Below, piece after piece: positions 1 through 6,121 of a stretch of DNA of 8,752 nt (its first letter is position 1; every line of letters begins with the position of its first letter). This DNA comes from an uncultured Collinsella sp. (lineage in GTDB: Bacteria; Actinomycetota; Coriobacteriia; Coriobacteriales; Coriobacteriaceae). Location: the NCBI GenBank assembly GCA_958421655.1, contig CATZMG010000077.1, positions 1-8,752 of the forward strand, read 5' to 3'. A program made the position numbers and the translations under genes. The notes under the pieces were generated by a model that saw nothing but the letters and a program-made list of their open reading frames with translations, did not search any database and was not told where the DNA came from.

Positions 1-24
1 ACGAGCGGGGGCTCCTGTCTTTTT
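1..24 (+). terminator. Possible 3' half of an upstream gene's terminator, cut by the window edge
   Basis: The window opens with a GC-rich run (AGCGGGGGCTCCTG, 4-17) followed by TCTTTTT ending near position 24. This is what the right arm and T-run of an intrinsic terminator look like. The matching left arm would lie before position 1 and cannot be seen. If correct, a plus-strand gene ends just upstream. The rest of 25-92 shows no convincing feature. Confidence 0.3.
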
Positions 25-92
25 AGTGCCCTCGGATTGGGTCATAGTGTCTGTCGTTGACAAAGCATCGGCGTTCCCTTGGCTGTTGGATG

Positions 93-251
93 TAGTCGTT
101 GGGGACGTTCTTAAATGACTAGTTGAAAGGGACACTCTTGCCGGCACTTGGGGACAGTCCCTAAGTGCCGGCAGATTGGGACACTCCTTTGCAAGGTGGC
201 GCTGAAGACCGTCCCCAACGACCAGTCGTTTAAGAACGTCCCCAACGACTA
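93..251. repeat. Composite nested palindromic element upstream of tgt
   Basis: Two 28-base arms, 93-120 and 224-251, are inverted copies of each other with 27 of 28 positions matching. The core of each includes CGTTGGGGACGTTCTTAAA or its complement. Between them lies a second palindrome: TGCCGGCACTT (139-149) pairs exactly with AAGTGCCGGCA (163-173), and the loop is itself nearly symmetric (GGGACAGTCCC). The inner palindrome is bracketed by direct copies of GGGACACTC at 129-137 and 178-186. The 12-mer GTCCCCAACGAC is directly repeated at 211-222 and 238-249. There is no T-run after either arm, so it is not a standard terminator, and no open reading frame is carried. A non-autonomous or REP/BIME-like intergenic repeat is the best reading. 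A regulatory cruciform is the alternative. The structure is seen directly; the classification is inferred. Confidence 0.6.
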
Positions 252-290
252 GCTCGGGAACCTGATCCTAATGCACTAGTTTCTGTCGAG

Positions 291-320
291 TCGGTGCTTC
301 TTGCGGGTTGCCCGTATAAT
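291..320 (+). promoter_or_regulatory. Promoter of tgt
   Basis: A perfect TATAAT -10 box lies at 315-320. The best -35 candidate at 17-18 bp spacing (about 291-297, TCGGTGC) is weak. Transcription would start near 326-328, giving a leader of about 30 bases. The ribosome binding site AAGGAG at 343-348 lies 9 bases before the ATG. The promoter sits about 40 bp beyond the palindromic element, so the element lies outside the transcript. Confidence 0.6.
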
Positions 321-357
321 GGTTTGCGTATGAACCGCAACCAAGGAGTTCCAGTTT

Positions 358-1497
<1,140 letters not shown>

Positions 1498-1502
1498 GGG
1501 CG

Positions 1503-1528
1503 GCGCGGGCGCTTGCAGGCACTCGCGC
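1503..1528 (+). other. Short GC hairpin just after tgt
   Basis: GCGCGGG (1503-1509) pairs with CTCGCGC (1522-1528) through one G-U pair, starting 5 bases after the tgt stop. No T-run follows, so any terminating role would be Rho-dependent or weak. In such GC-rich DNA, chance pairing is possible. Confidence 0.3.
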
Positions 1529-1556
1529 GATGTCGAGACCGCGTGCCAATCGACCG

Positions 1557-1602
1557 CGCGCAGCCGTCGCCGGGCATCGCATTCGCCGGCGTCGGTTGCG
1601 CG
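1557..1602. other. Strong 17-bp hairpin in the tgt/LOG gap
   Basis: The arms 1557-1573 and 1586-1602 form a 17-bp stem with one G-U pair (1563/1596) and one T-T mismatch (1567/1592), closing a 12-base loop. It has no T-run, so it is not a classical intrinsic terminator. Around it lie two near-copies of GCTTGCAAGCAC (1511-1522 with one change, and 1617-1628). The rest of the 233-bp gap (1498-1730) holds no convincing coding sequence. Possible roles are a structured RNA, an intergenic repeat or a Rho-assisted terminator for tgt. Confidence 0.5.
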
Positions 1603-1666
1603 ACCGCTAACCGATAGCTTGCAAGCACTTGATACATCGTGGGTACCATACCGAATAGTTGATGTT

Positions 1667-1714
1667 CGGGCGGGTGTTTGGCGCATGGCGTCGACCCCGC
1701 CCGTTTTTCTTTTT
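1667..1714 (+). terminator. Intrinsic terminator immediately before the LOG gene (tgt terminator or attenuator)
   Basis: CGGGCGGG (1667-1674) pairs perfectly with CCCGCCCG (1696-1703) and is followed directly by TTTTTCTTTTT (1704-1714). This is a textbook intrinsic terminator on the plus strand, although the loop of 21 bases is long. It ends only 16 bases before the start codon of the next gene, so there is no room for a promoter between them. Either it ends tgt transcripts with some read-through, or it controls entry into the LOG gene. The nearest upstream promoter-like pair is TTGATA (1629-1634) with a poor -10 (GAATAG, 1653-1658). Confidence 0.75.
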
Positions 1715-1730
1715 CTCGATAGGAGTACCC

Positions 1731-2489
1731 ATGATTAAGAACGAGAATGTCGAGGGCGAGCCTTCCTACGACGAGACGTACCGCCGCGGCCCCGTGGTCA
1801 TGCGCGGCCCGATGATTCCTAAGGACAATACGTACGCTAACCTGCTGGCGCCCGAGGAGTCGACCGACTGGTTGCATGCCGATCCGTGGCGCGTACTGCG
1901 CATCCAGGCCGAGTTTGTCGACGGCTTTGGCGCGCTTGCCGAGCTCGGACCTGCGGTGACCATCTTCGGTAGCGCCCGCACGCCCAAGACCGATACGCTC
2001 TACAAGGCGGCGCGCACCGTCGGGCGTAAGATTGCCCAGCGCGGCGTGGCGGTTATCACCGGTGGCGGCCCCGGCATCATGGAAGCGGCCAACAAGGGAG
2101 CGGCGAGCGTCAACGGCAAGTCAGTTGGTTTGGGCATTGAGCTGCCGCACGAGCAGGGGCTCAACAAATACGTGAACCTCGGTATGGACTTCCGCTACTT
2201 CTTTGTGCGCAAGACCATGTTCGTCAAATACAGCTCGGGCGCTATTGTGTTTCCCGGCGGGTTTGGCACGCTCGACGAGATGTTTGAGGTGCTCACGCTG
2301 GTGCAAACGCACAAGGTCAAGCGCATGCCGCTTGTGCTGGTAGGCAGCGAGTACTGGCAGGGCCTATTCGACTGGCTTAACGGTCCGGTGATGGACGCCG
2401 GTATGATTAGCCCGCTCGATCCGGAGCTGGTGCACATCACCGACGACCTCAACGAGGCCGTCGACATCGCCCTGAGCGGGCTGATGTAG
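1731..2489 (+). CDS. LOG-family (TIGR00730-type) nucleoside 5'-monophosphate phosphoribohydrolase
   Basis: LOG proteins adopt a Rossmann fold and cleave the N-glycosidic bond of nucleoside 5'-monophosphates. Plant and some bacterial members release cytokinin bases. In bacteria without cytokinins the role is probably nucleotide clean-up. They were once mislabelled lysine decarboxylases. The 252-residue protein has the glycine-rich motif GGGPGIMEAANKGA at 111-124 and PGGFGTLDE at 175-183, which carry the phosphate-binding and catalytic residues. A charged N-terminal stretch of about 70 residues precedes the Rossmann core, longer than in minimal LOGs. The start at 1731 is chosen because AGGAG (1721-1725) lies 5 bases upstream. 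The in-frame ATG at 1659 would run through the terminator and encode a basic, Phe-rich leader, so it is unlikely. The exact substrate is not decided by the sequence. Confidence 0.88.
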   Translation: MIKNENVEGEPSYDETYRRGPVVMRGPMIPKDNTYANLLAPEESTDWLHADPWRVLRIQAEFVDGFGALAELGPAVTIFGSARTPKTDTLYKAARTVGRKIAQRGVAVITGGGPGIMEAANKGAASVNGKSVGLGIELPHEQGLNKYVNLGMDFRYFFVRKTMFVKYSSGAIVFPGGFGTLDEMFEVLTLVQTHKVKRMPLVLVGSEYWQGLFDWLNGPVMDAGMISPLDPELVHITDDLNEAVDIALSGLM

Positions 2490-2500
2490 AGTAGCTAAAA

Positions 2501-2562
2501 TGGGACGGGGCTAAAAAGACTGGTCTGAAACGTTTGATATCAGTCTTTTTAGCCCCGTCCCA
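2501..2562. terminator. Perfect 22-bp palindrome between convergent genes; probable bidirectional terminator
   Basis: The arms 2501-2522 and 2541-2562 are perfectly complementary over 22 bp around an 18-base loop. Each arm contains GGGGCTAAAAAGACT or its complement. On either strand, a short stem is therefore preceded by AAAAA and followed by TTTTTAG, which suits termination of both the LOG gene (+, ends 2489) and degV (-, ends 2658). Its length and perfection go beyond what termination needs, so it may also be a dispersed intergenic repeat. Confidence 0.7.
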
Positions 2563-2576
2563 AATGAACTGCTTCT

Positions 2577-2642
2577 AAGTTGCGGTGGAATAGGGATTGA
2601 TTTGCGGCTGATAAGCCAAAAACAGTCCCTATTCCACCGCAA
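2577..2642. repeat. Long hairpin with nested mini-stem, copy 1 of a two-member family
   Basis: The arms 2580-2599 and 2623-2642 form a 20-bp stem with a single G-U pair. Within the 23-base loop, GGCT (2606-2609) pairs with AGCC (2614-2617) around GATA. The left arm begins with AAGTTGCGGTGGAATAG (2577-2593), which recurs exactly at 5850-5866. It lies 15 bases past the degV stop on the minus strand, so it could help end degV transcripts, although no clean T-run follows the stem. A REP-like repeat is the most likely class. Confidence 0.65.
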
Positions 2643-2657
2643 GTGGTAAAGGTGCCC

Positions 2658-3518
2658 CTAGTGAATGGGCTGGTAGCGGGGGCAGTAGCTGATGGCGATG
2701 GCGTCGACGCCTACGTGGGTCGCGATGGTGCAGCCGATGGGGCCGGTGCCGGCGTCTACGTAGTCCTGGCCCGCGAGCGCCTGGTTGACGAGCTCTTGCT
2801 CCTCGGCGGCGCCGGTCGTGAGCACGCGTACACTTGAACCCGGGTGTTCAGCCAAAAATGCGAGGCAGTCGGCCATGGTGTTCGCGACGATGCGCTTGGC
2901 GCCGCGGCCCTTCTTGATGGCCTTGATCTCGCCTGACTGCCACTCAGGCGAAACGGCCAGACGAATGTTGAGCATTTGCGTGAGCTGGCCGGCGAGTTTA
3001 GGTGCGCGGCCGTTCTTAACGAGGTTTTCGAGCGTGCGGGGAATCAGCAGCAGGTGGGCGTCGGACAGCGTCGTGCGGATCTGCGCCTCGGTCTCGTCCA
3101 GGCTGCGGCCGTCCTCGCGCATGGCGAGCGCGTACTCCACCAGCAGGCCCTCGGCGCCCGAGCCGGTGCGCGAATCGATGCAGCGCACGTCGAGCTCGTG
3201 GGTATCGGCAACCTGGCACGCGTTGGCGTAGCAGGCAGACCACTCACTGCACAGCGAGATAAAGATGGCGCTGTCGTGGCCGTCGGCGCGCACGCGATCG
3301 AAGAGCTCCTTGAACTCACCGGCGCTCGGCTGCGAGGTGTGCGGTAGCTGCTCGGAGCCTGCCATGCGGGCGACGTACTCCTCGGCGGTGATCTGCACCT
3401 GGTCGAGCAGGTCCTCGCCTTCGATAATCACATGCAGCGGAATCACGTAAATGCCGAGCTCTTGGGCGCGGGTGGGGGAGATGTCCGACGTGGAGTCGGT
3501 TATGATGGCAAAAGACAT
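2658..3518 (-). CDS. DegV family (FakB-like) fatty-acid-binding protein
   Basis: DegV/FakB proteins hold a single fatty acid. In Firmicutes they present exogenous fatty acids to the kinase FakA for entry into phospholipid synthesis. The 286-residue protein has the family pattern: ITDSTSD at 5-11, TSQPS at 61-65 (T61 matches the carboxylate-binding Thr), a serine motif at 90-97 reading CSEWSACY, DSRTGSG at 115-121, and GTGPIGCTIATHVG at 257-270 with H268. The usual serine motif is close to SSGLSGTY, so the Gly-Thr to Ala-Cys change is unusual, but the key serine (S94) is kept. The start at 3518 is supported by AAAGG (3530-3526) 7 bases upstream. A longer frame reaching 3575 would add an Arg-rich stretch with no ribosome binding site. 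No fakA gene is in the window, so the lipid bound and the partner kinase are unknown. The gene is convergent with the LOG gene and divergent from the HAD gene. Confidence 0.92.
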   Translation of the reverse strand: MSFAIITDSTSDISPTRAQELGIYVIPLHVIIEGEDLLDQVQITAEEYVARMAGSEQLPHTSQPSAGEFKELFDRVRADGHDSAIFISLCSEWSACYANACQVADTHELDVRCIDSRTGSGAEGLLVEYALAMREDGRSLDETEAQIRTTLSDAHLLLIPRTLENLVKNGRAPKLAGQLTQMLNIRLAVSPEWQSGEIKAIKKGRGAKRIVANTMADCLAFLAEHPGSSVRVLTTGAAEEQELVNQALAGQDYVDAGTGPIGCTIATHVGVDAIAISYCPRYQPIH

Positions 3519-3568
3519 AATTGCACCTTTCGTTGGGGCGCGACGGCGCCGCCTTCTGAGAGCAAAGT

Positions 3569-3598
3569 GCGACAAGTATAGTGGAGTTGCTCTACATT
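3569..3598 (+). promoter_or_regulatory. Candidate promoter of the HAD/M20 unit
   Basis: GCGACA (3569-3574) and TACATT (3593-3598), spaced 18 bp, each match four of six consensus positions. A start near 3604-3606 would place the dyad at 3607-3630 right at the beginning of the transcript. An alternative is TTCTGA (3554-3559) with TATAGT (3577-3582) at 17 bp. Neither is strong. Confidence 0.3.
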
Positions 3599-3603
3599 GC
3601 TAG
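3575..3603 (-). promoter_or_regulatory. Promoter of degV
   Basis: Reading on the minus strand, TATACT (3580-3575) is a good -10 box. The -35 region about 16-17 bp upstream (CTAGCAA, 3603-3597) is weak. Transcription would start near 3568, leaving a leader of about 50 bases before the ATG at 3518. The same bases also spell TATAGT on the plus strand (3577-3582), so -10 elements on the two strands may overlap. Confidence 0.45.
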
Positions 3604-3606
3604 GTT

Positions 3607-3630
3607 AAATTGTTGAATAGTCAACAGTTT
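3607..3630. promoter_or_regulatory. 24-bp operator-like dyad upstream of the HAD gene
   Basis: AAATTGTTGA (3607-3616) and TCAACAGTTT (3621-3630) form an inverted repeat of ten positions, with one T-G mismatch, around the spacer ATAG. It is AT-rich in an otherwise GC-rich region. It lies between the candidate promoter and the ribosome binding site of the HAD gene, where a repressor would block transcription. As RNA the same bases form a hairpin with a four-base loop. I cannot assign a regulator family. Confidence 0.45.
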
Positions 3631-3674
3631 GAAGTGTCGGTGTGGAAATCGTCAACTGGGGAAGAGGGATGCCG

Positions 3675-4337
3675 ATGGAGGCACTGGAGATAAGCAGGCG
3701 GCCGGTCGTGCTGTTTGATTTTGATGGCACGGTGGCCGATACGGGTCGGGCGGTGATGACCTCGACGCGCAAGACGCTGGCCGCACGCGGGTTTTCGGAA
3801 GCGCAGATGGGTGACCTGCGCCGTATGATCGGGCCGCCCCTGTGGAAGAGCTTTCACGACTTTTACGGCTTCTCGCGCGAGGAGTCGCTTGTGGTGGCCG
3901 ACGAGTACCGCGCCTTTTTTGATGAGCTGGGACCGGAAGAGTACCCCGTGTTCGATGGGATCCCCGAGCTGCTGGATGGGTTGGCCGCTCAGGGTAAGCG
4001 TTTGGCCGTGGCGACGTCGCGCGTGGAGGCGAAGTGTATCGACATGGTGCATGAGCTGGGTCTTTCTCAGTTTGAGGCGGTGGCTGGCATGAATCCGCTG
4101 CAGGGGCGCGAGACCAAGGCCGATTCGGTCCGCGATGCCCTGGCAGAGCTCGGTATGACGGCGGGCGATGCCGTGATGATCGGCGATCGCTTCAACGATG
4201 TGGAGGGCGCGCACGCAATGGGCGTACCGTGCATCGGTATCTATTCGGGCGCGGCGGCGCCGGGCGAGCACGAGGCGGCGGGTGCCGATGCTGTGGTGCA
4301 CTCGGTGGCCGAGCTTGCTAAACTTTTCGCTATATAA
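3675..4337 (+). CDS. HAD-superfamily hydrolase, subfamily IA (phosphoglycolate phosphatase/nucleotidase-like)
   Basis: This is a cytoplasmic Mg-dependent phosphatase of the haloacid dehalogenase superfamily. The 220-residue protein shows all four HAD motifs: DFDGT at 15-19 (nucleophile D15, acid D17), ATS at 113-115 (motif II S115), K148 in ETKAD (motif III), and GDRFND at 170-175 (metal-binding D171 and D175). A helical cap occupies roughly 20-90 and includes MIGPPL at 51-56, typical of Gph-like phosphatases and related 5'-nucleotidases. The substrate cannot be read from the sequence. The start at 3675 is chosen because GAAGAGG (3661-3667) lies 7 bases upstream. Starts at 3669 (no spacing to that site) and GTG 3642 (no ribosome binding site) are less likely. 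The 54-base gap to the next gene suggests co-transcription with the dipeptidase. Confidence 0.88.
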   Translation: MEALEISRRPVVLFDFDGTVADTGRAVMTSTRKTLAARGFSEAQMGDLRRMIGPPLWKSFHDFYGFSREESLVVADEYRAFFDELGPEEYPVFDGIPELLDGLAAQGKRLAVATSRVEAKCIDMVHELGLSQFEAVAGMNPLQGRETKADSVRDALAELGMTAGDAVMIGDRFNDVEGAHAMGVPCIGIYSGAAAPGEHEAAGADAVVHSVAELAKLFAI

Positions 4338-4391
4338 GTACTTGATGTGAGGGGCGGGCGTACCCGTCGCTCATTGGTAAGGAGGCAGTCC

Positions 4392-5828
4392 ATGAATCAG
4401 GTGGAGCAGAGCGTCGCTGAGTATGTCGACGAGGTCTGGGAGGATGTCGTCGCCGATATCGAGCAGCTGGTGAGTTATCCGTCCGTAGCCGTTGCTGCCG
4501 ATGCGGAGCCTAGCGCGCCGTTTGGCCGCCCGGTTCGTGATGCGCTCGATTGCGCGCTCGGCATTGCGCAAAAGCTCGGCTACCAGACGAGCGACGACGA
4601 GGGCTATGTGGGCATTGCCGATATCCCGGGTCGCGGCGACAAGCAGCTCGCGACCATCTGCCACGTGGACGTGGTGCCCGCCGGCCCCGGCTGGAACACC
4701 GACCCGTTTGCGATGGAGCGTCGCGAGGGCTGGCTGCTCGGCCGTGGCGTGATTGATGACAAGGGTCCGGCGGTGTTGTCGCTCTACGCCGGTGCCTACC
4801 TGCTCAAGCACGGCATTGTGCCGCGCTATACCTTCCGCGCGCTGCTGGGCTGCGATGAGGAAGTGGGCATGTCCGACGTTCACCATTATCTGGAAAATCA
4901 CGCAGACCCCGACTTTTTGTTTACGCCCGATGCCGAGTTCCCGGTCTGCAATGCCGAGAAGGGCCAGTTTGGGGCGACGTTCGTGAGCCCCAAGATCGAC
5001 GGCGGGCGCATCGTGTCGTGGAGCGGCTCCGAGGCGAGCAATGCCATTCCGTCGCAGTCCATCTGCGAGCTTGCGATTGCCGCCGATGAGTTGCCGGCGC
5101 CGGTCGAGAACGCCGATCGTCTGGAGATCACGGCGCTTGATAATGGCCATGCGCAGATTTTCGCCCACGGTATCGGTGGCCATGCTTCGATGCCCGAGGG
5201 AACGATCAATGCCGTCGGCCTGATCGTGTCGTATCTGCGCGAGGCCGAGGACGCGTTTGGTGCACGCGACGAGCGCCTGCTGACGCCTGCCGAGCATGAT
5301 GTCGTCAAGTTCCTGGCCTTTGTGTATGCGGATGCCTATGGCCGCGGCCTAGGTATCGATGCGACGAGTCCGGCGTTTGGCCCGCTTACCTGCAACGCTG
5401 GAGTCATCCGCGTGGCGGATGGCCATATTGAGCAGGTCATCGACGTGCGCTTCCCCGACAGTACGAGTGCCGATACCATCCGCGAGCAGCTCGACCCGCT
5501 CGTGGGCCGTTTTGGCGTGACGTGCCAGCTGGGTCGCGCGAAGGTGCCGTTCTCGGTGTCTGCCGACGATCCGGCCGTGAAGGCGCTTATCGATACCTAT
5601 AACGAGTTCACCGGCAAGCATGCTGAGCCCTTTGCCATGGGCGGCGGCACGTACGCGCGCAACTTTGCCCGCGCCGTCTCGTTTGGCCCCGAAGAGACCG
5701 GCCTGGAGCTGCCCGCGTGGGGCGGCCAGATGCACGGCCCCAATGAGTGCGCCAACGAGGAACAGCTTAAACAGGCGCTCAAGATCTATATTGTTGCGAT
5801 CCTCCGTTTGAATGAATTAGAGCTTTAA
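4392..5828 (+). CDS. M20-family metallopeptidase, PepV/Sapep-like dipeptidase
   Basis: This cytoplasmic two-metal enzyme of the M20 family probably cleaves dipeptides, as PepV does in lactobacilli and Sapep in staphylococci. The 478-residue length fits that group. Visible residues are H91 and D93 in HVDVVPAGPGW (metal ligand and catalytic support), D122 in GRGVIDDKGP (bridging metal ligand), E156/E157 in CDEEVG (general base and neighbour), D180 in TPDAEFPV, H264 in GGHASMPEG (dimerisation or lid domain), the GGGTYAR loop at 417-423, and H448 in QMHGPNE (last metal ligand). All are intact, so the enzyme should be active. The start at 4392 follows a perfect AAGGAGG (4379-4385) at 6 bases. The upstream in-frame start at 4347 would add an Arg-rich stretch containing that site and is rejected. 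It is probably the second gene of the HAD unit and ends at the terminator near 5918. Confidence 0.93.
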   Translation: MNQVEQSVAEYVDEVWEDVVADIEQLVSYPSVAVAADAEPSAPFGRPVRDALDCALGIAQKLGYQTSDDEGYVGIADIPGRGDKQLATICHVDVVPAGPGWNTDPFAMERREGWLLGRGVIDDKGPAVLSLYAGAYLLKHGIVPRYTFRALLGCDEEVGMSDVHHYLENHADPDFLFTPDAEFPVCNAEKGQFGATFVSPKIDGGRIVSWSGSEASNAIPSQSICELAIAADELPAPVENADRLEITALDNGHAQIFAHGIGGHASMPEGTINAVGLIVSYLREAEDAFGARDERLLTPAEHDVVKFLAFVYADAYGRGLGIDATSPAFGPLTCNAGVIRVADGHIEQVIDVRFPDSTSADTIREQLDPLVGRFGVTCQLGRAKVPFSVSADDPAVKALIDTYNEFTGKHAEPFAMGGGTYARNFARAVSFGPEETGLELPAWGGQMHGPNECANEEQLKQALKIYIVAILRLNELEL

Positions 5829-5849
5829 GGTCTCGCGGTTTCCCAATCT

Positions 5850-5925
5850 AAGTTGCGGTGGAATAGTTCCTAGAATGGGCCATTTGATGGCCAAGCAGGA
5901 ACTATTTCACCGCAACTTTGTTTTT
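5850..5925 (+). terminator. Long hairpin with nested mini-stem plus T-run; copy 2 of the family and terminator of the M20 gene
   Basis: The arms 5850-5871 and 5897-5918 form a 22-bp stem with one G-U pair. The 25-base loop contains GGCCA (5878-5882) pairing with TGGCC (5888-5892). The right arm runs directly into TTGTTTTT (5918-5925), so on the plus strand it should terminate transcription 22 bases after the M20 stop. Its first 17 bases equal those at 2577-2593. The inner half differs (AGTTCCT/AGGAACT here, AGGGATTG/CAGTCCCT there), yet both copies stay paired. Confidence 0.7.
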
Positions 5926-5981
5926 ATTGGTGTAAAAGGTGCGCCATGTTCGGCGCTGGATTGTTATCCGTTTGTAAAGGC

Positions 5982-6011
5982 TGGACAGAGCTTGCGGTAA
6001 GGGTCTATCAG
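5982..6011 (+). promoter_or_regulatory. Candidate promoter of the pst operon
   Basis: TGGACA (5982-5987) matches the -35 consensus at five of six positions, and TATCAG (6006-6011) is an acceptable -10 at 18 bp spacing. Transcription would begin near 6018, giving a leader of about 105 bases. No clear Pho box is visible. Two TGTAAA-containing runs (TGTAAAAGG at 5931 and TGTAAAGG at 5973) lie 42 bp apart upstream, and their meaning is unknown. Confidence 0.4.
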
Positions 6012-6037
6012 ATGCCCGTAAAAAACCGCAGTTGGCG

Positions 6038-6096
6038 CGGGCGCTGCCCGGTCGGGGTCGTATCTTTCCAAACAGCAAAGCGGGCAGGGTGCCCGC
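6038..6096 (+). other. Structured leader of pstS with competing hairpins
   Basis: CGGGC (6038-6042) pairs with GCCCG (6046-6050) and GCGGGC (6080-6085) pairs with GCCCGC (6091-6096). The inner halves can instead pair with each other: CTGCCCG (6044-6050) with CGGGCAG (6081-6087), 7 bp. There is no T-run, so if this is regulatory it would act on translation or RNA stability. Chance pairing is possible in GC-rich sequence. The remainder of 5926-6121 shows no gene. Confidence 0.3.
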
Positions 6097-6121
6097 GAGT
6101 CGCATGTATGAAAGGAAGATC

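Noticed and set aside
93..251. CRISPR array or tRNA at the repeats near the window start
   Set aside because: The repeats are inverted and nested, not evenly spaced direct repeats, and no cloverleaf fold can be drawn.
1659..1730. N-terminal extension of the LOG protein from the ATG at 1659
   Set aside because: It would be translated through the terminator stem and T-run, giving a basic Phe-rich leader. A good ribosome binding site sits before the ATG at 1731.
3519..3575. N-terminal extension of DegV
   Set aside because: It adds an Arg-rich stretch of 19 residues that covers the real ribosome binding site. The conserved domain begins at the ATG at 3518.
4347..4391. N-terminal extension of the M20 dipeptidase
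   Set aside because: The Arg-rich stretch contains the AAGGAGG site of the ATG at 4392.
2577..5918. The degV-HAD-M20 block as a mobile cassette bounded by the two related hairpins
   Set aside because: The hairpins are themselves palindromic, differ in their inner halves, and show no target duplication or transposase. The genes inside look like ordinary chromosomal genes. The two hairpins are better explained as independent copies of an intergenic repeat.
5919..6011. Pho box upstream of pstS
   Set aside because: I found no convincing tandem repeats of the known GTTCACC or CTGTCAT types. The two TGTAAA runs are too far apart to form one site.
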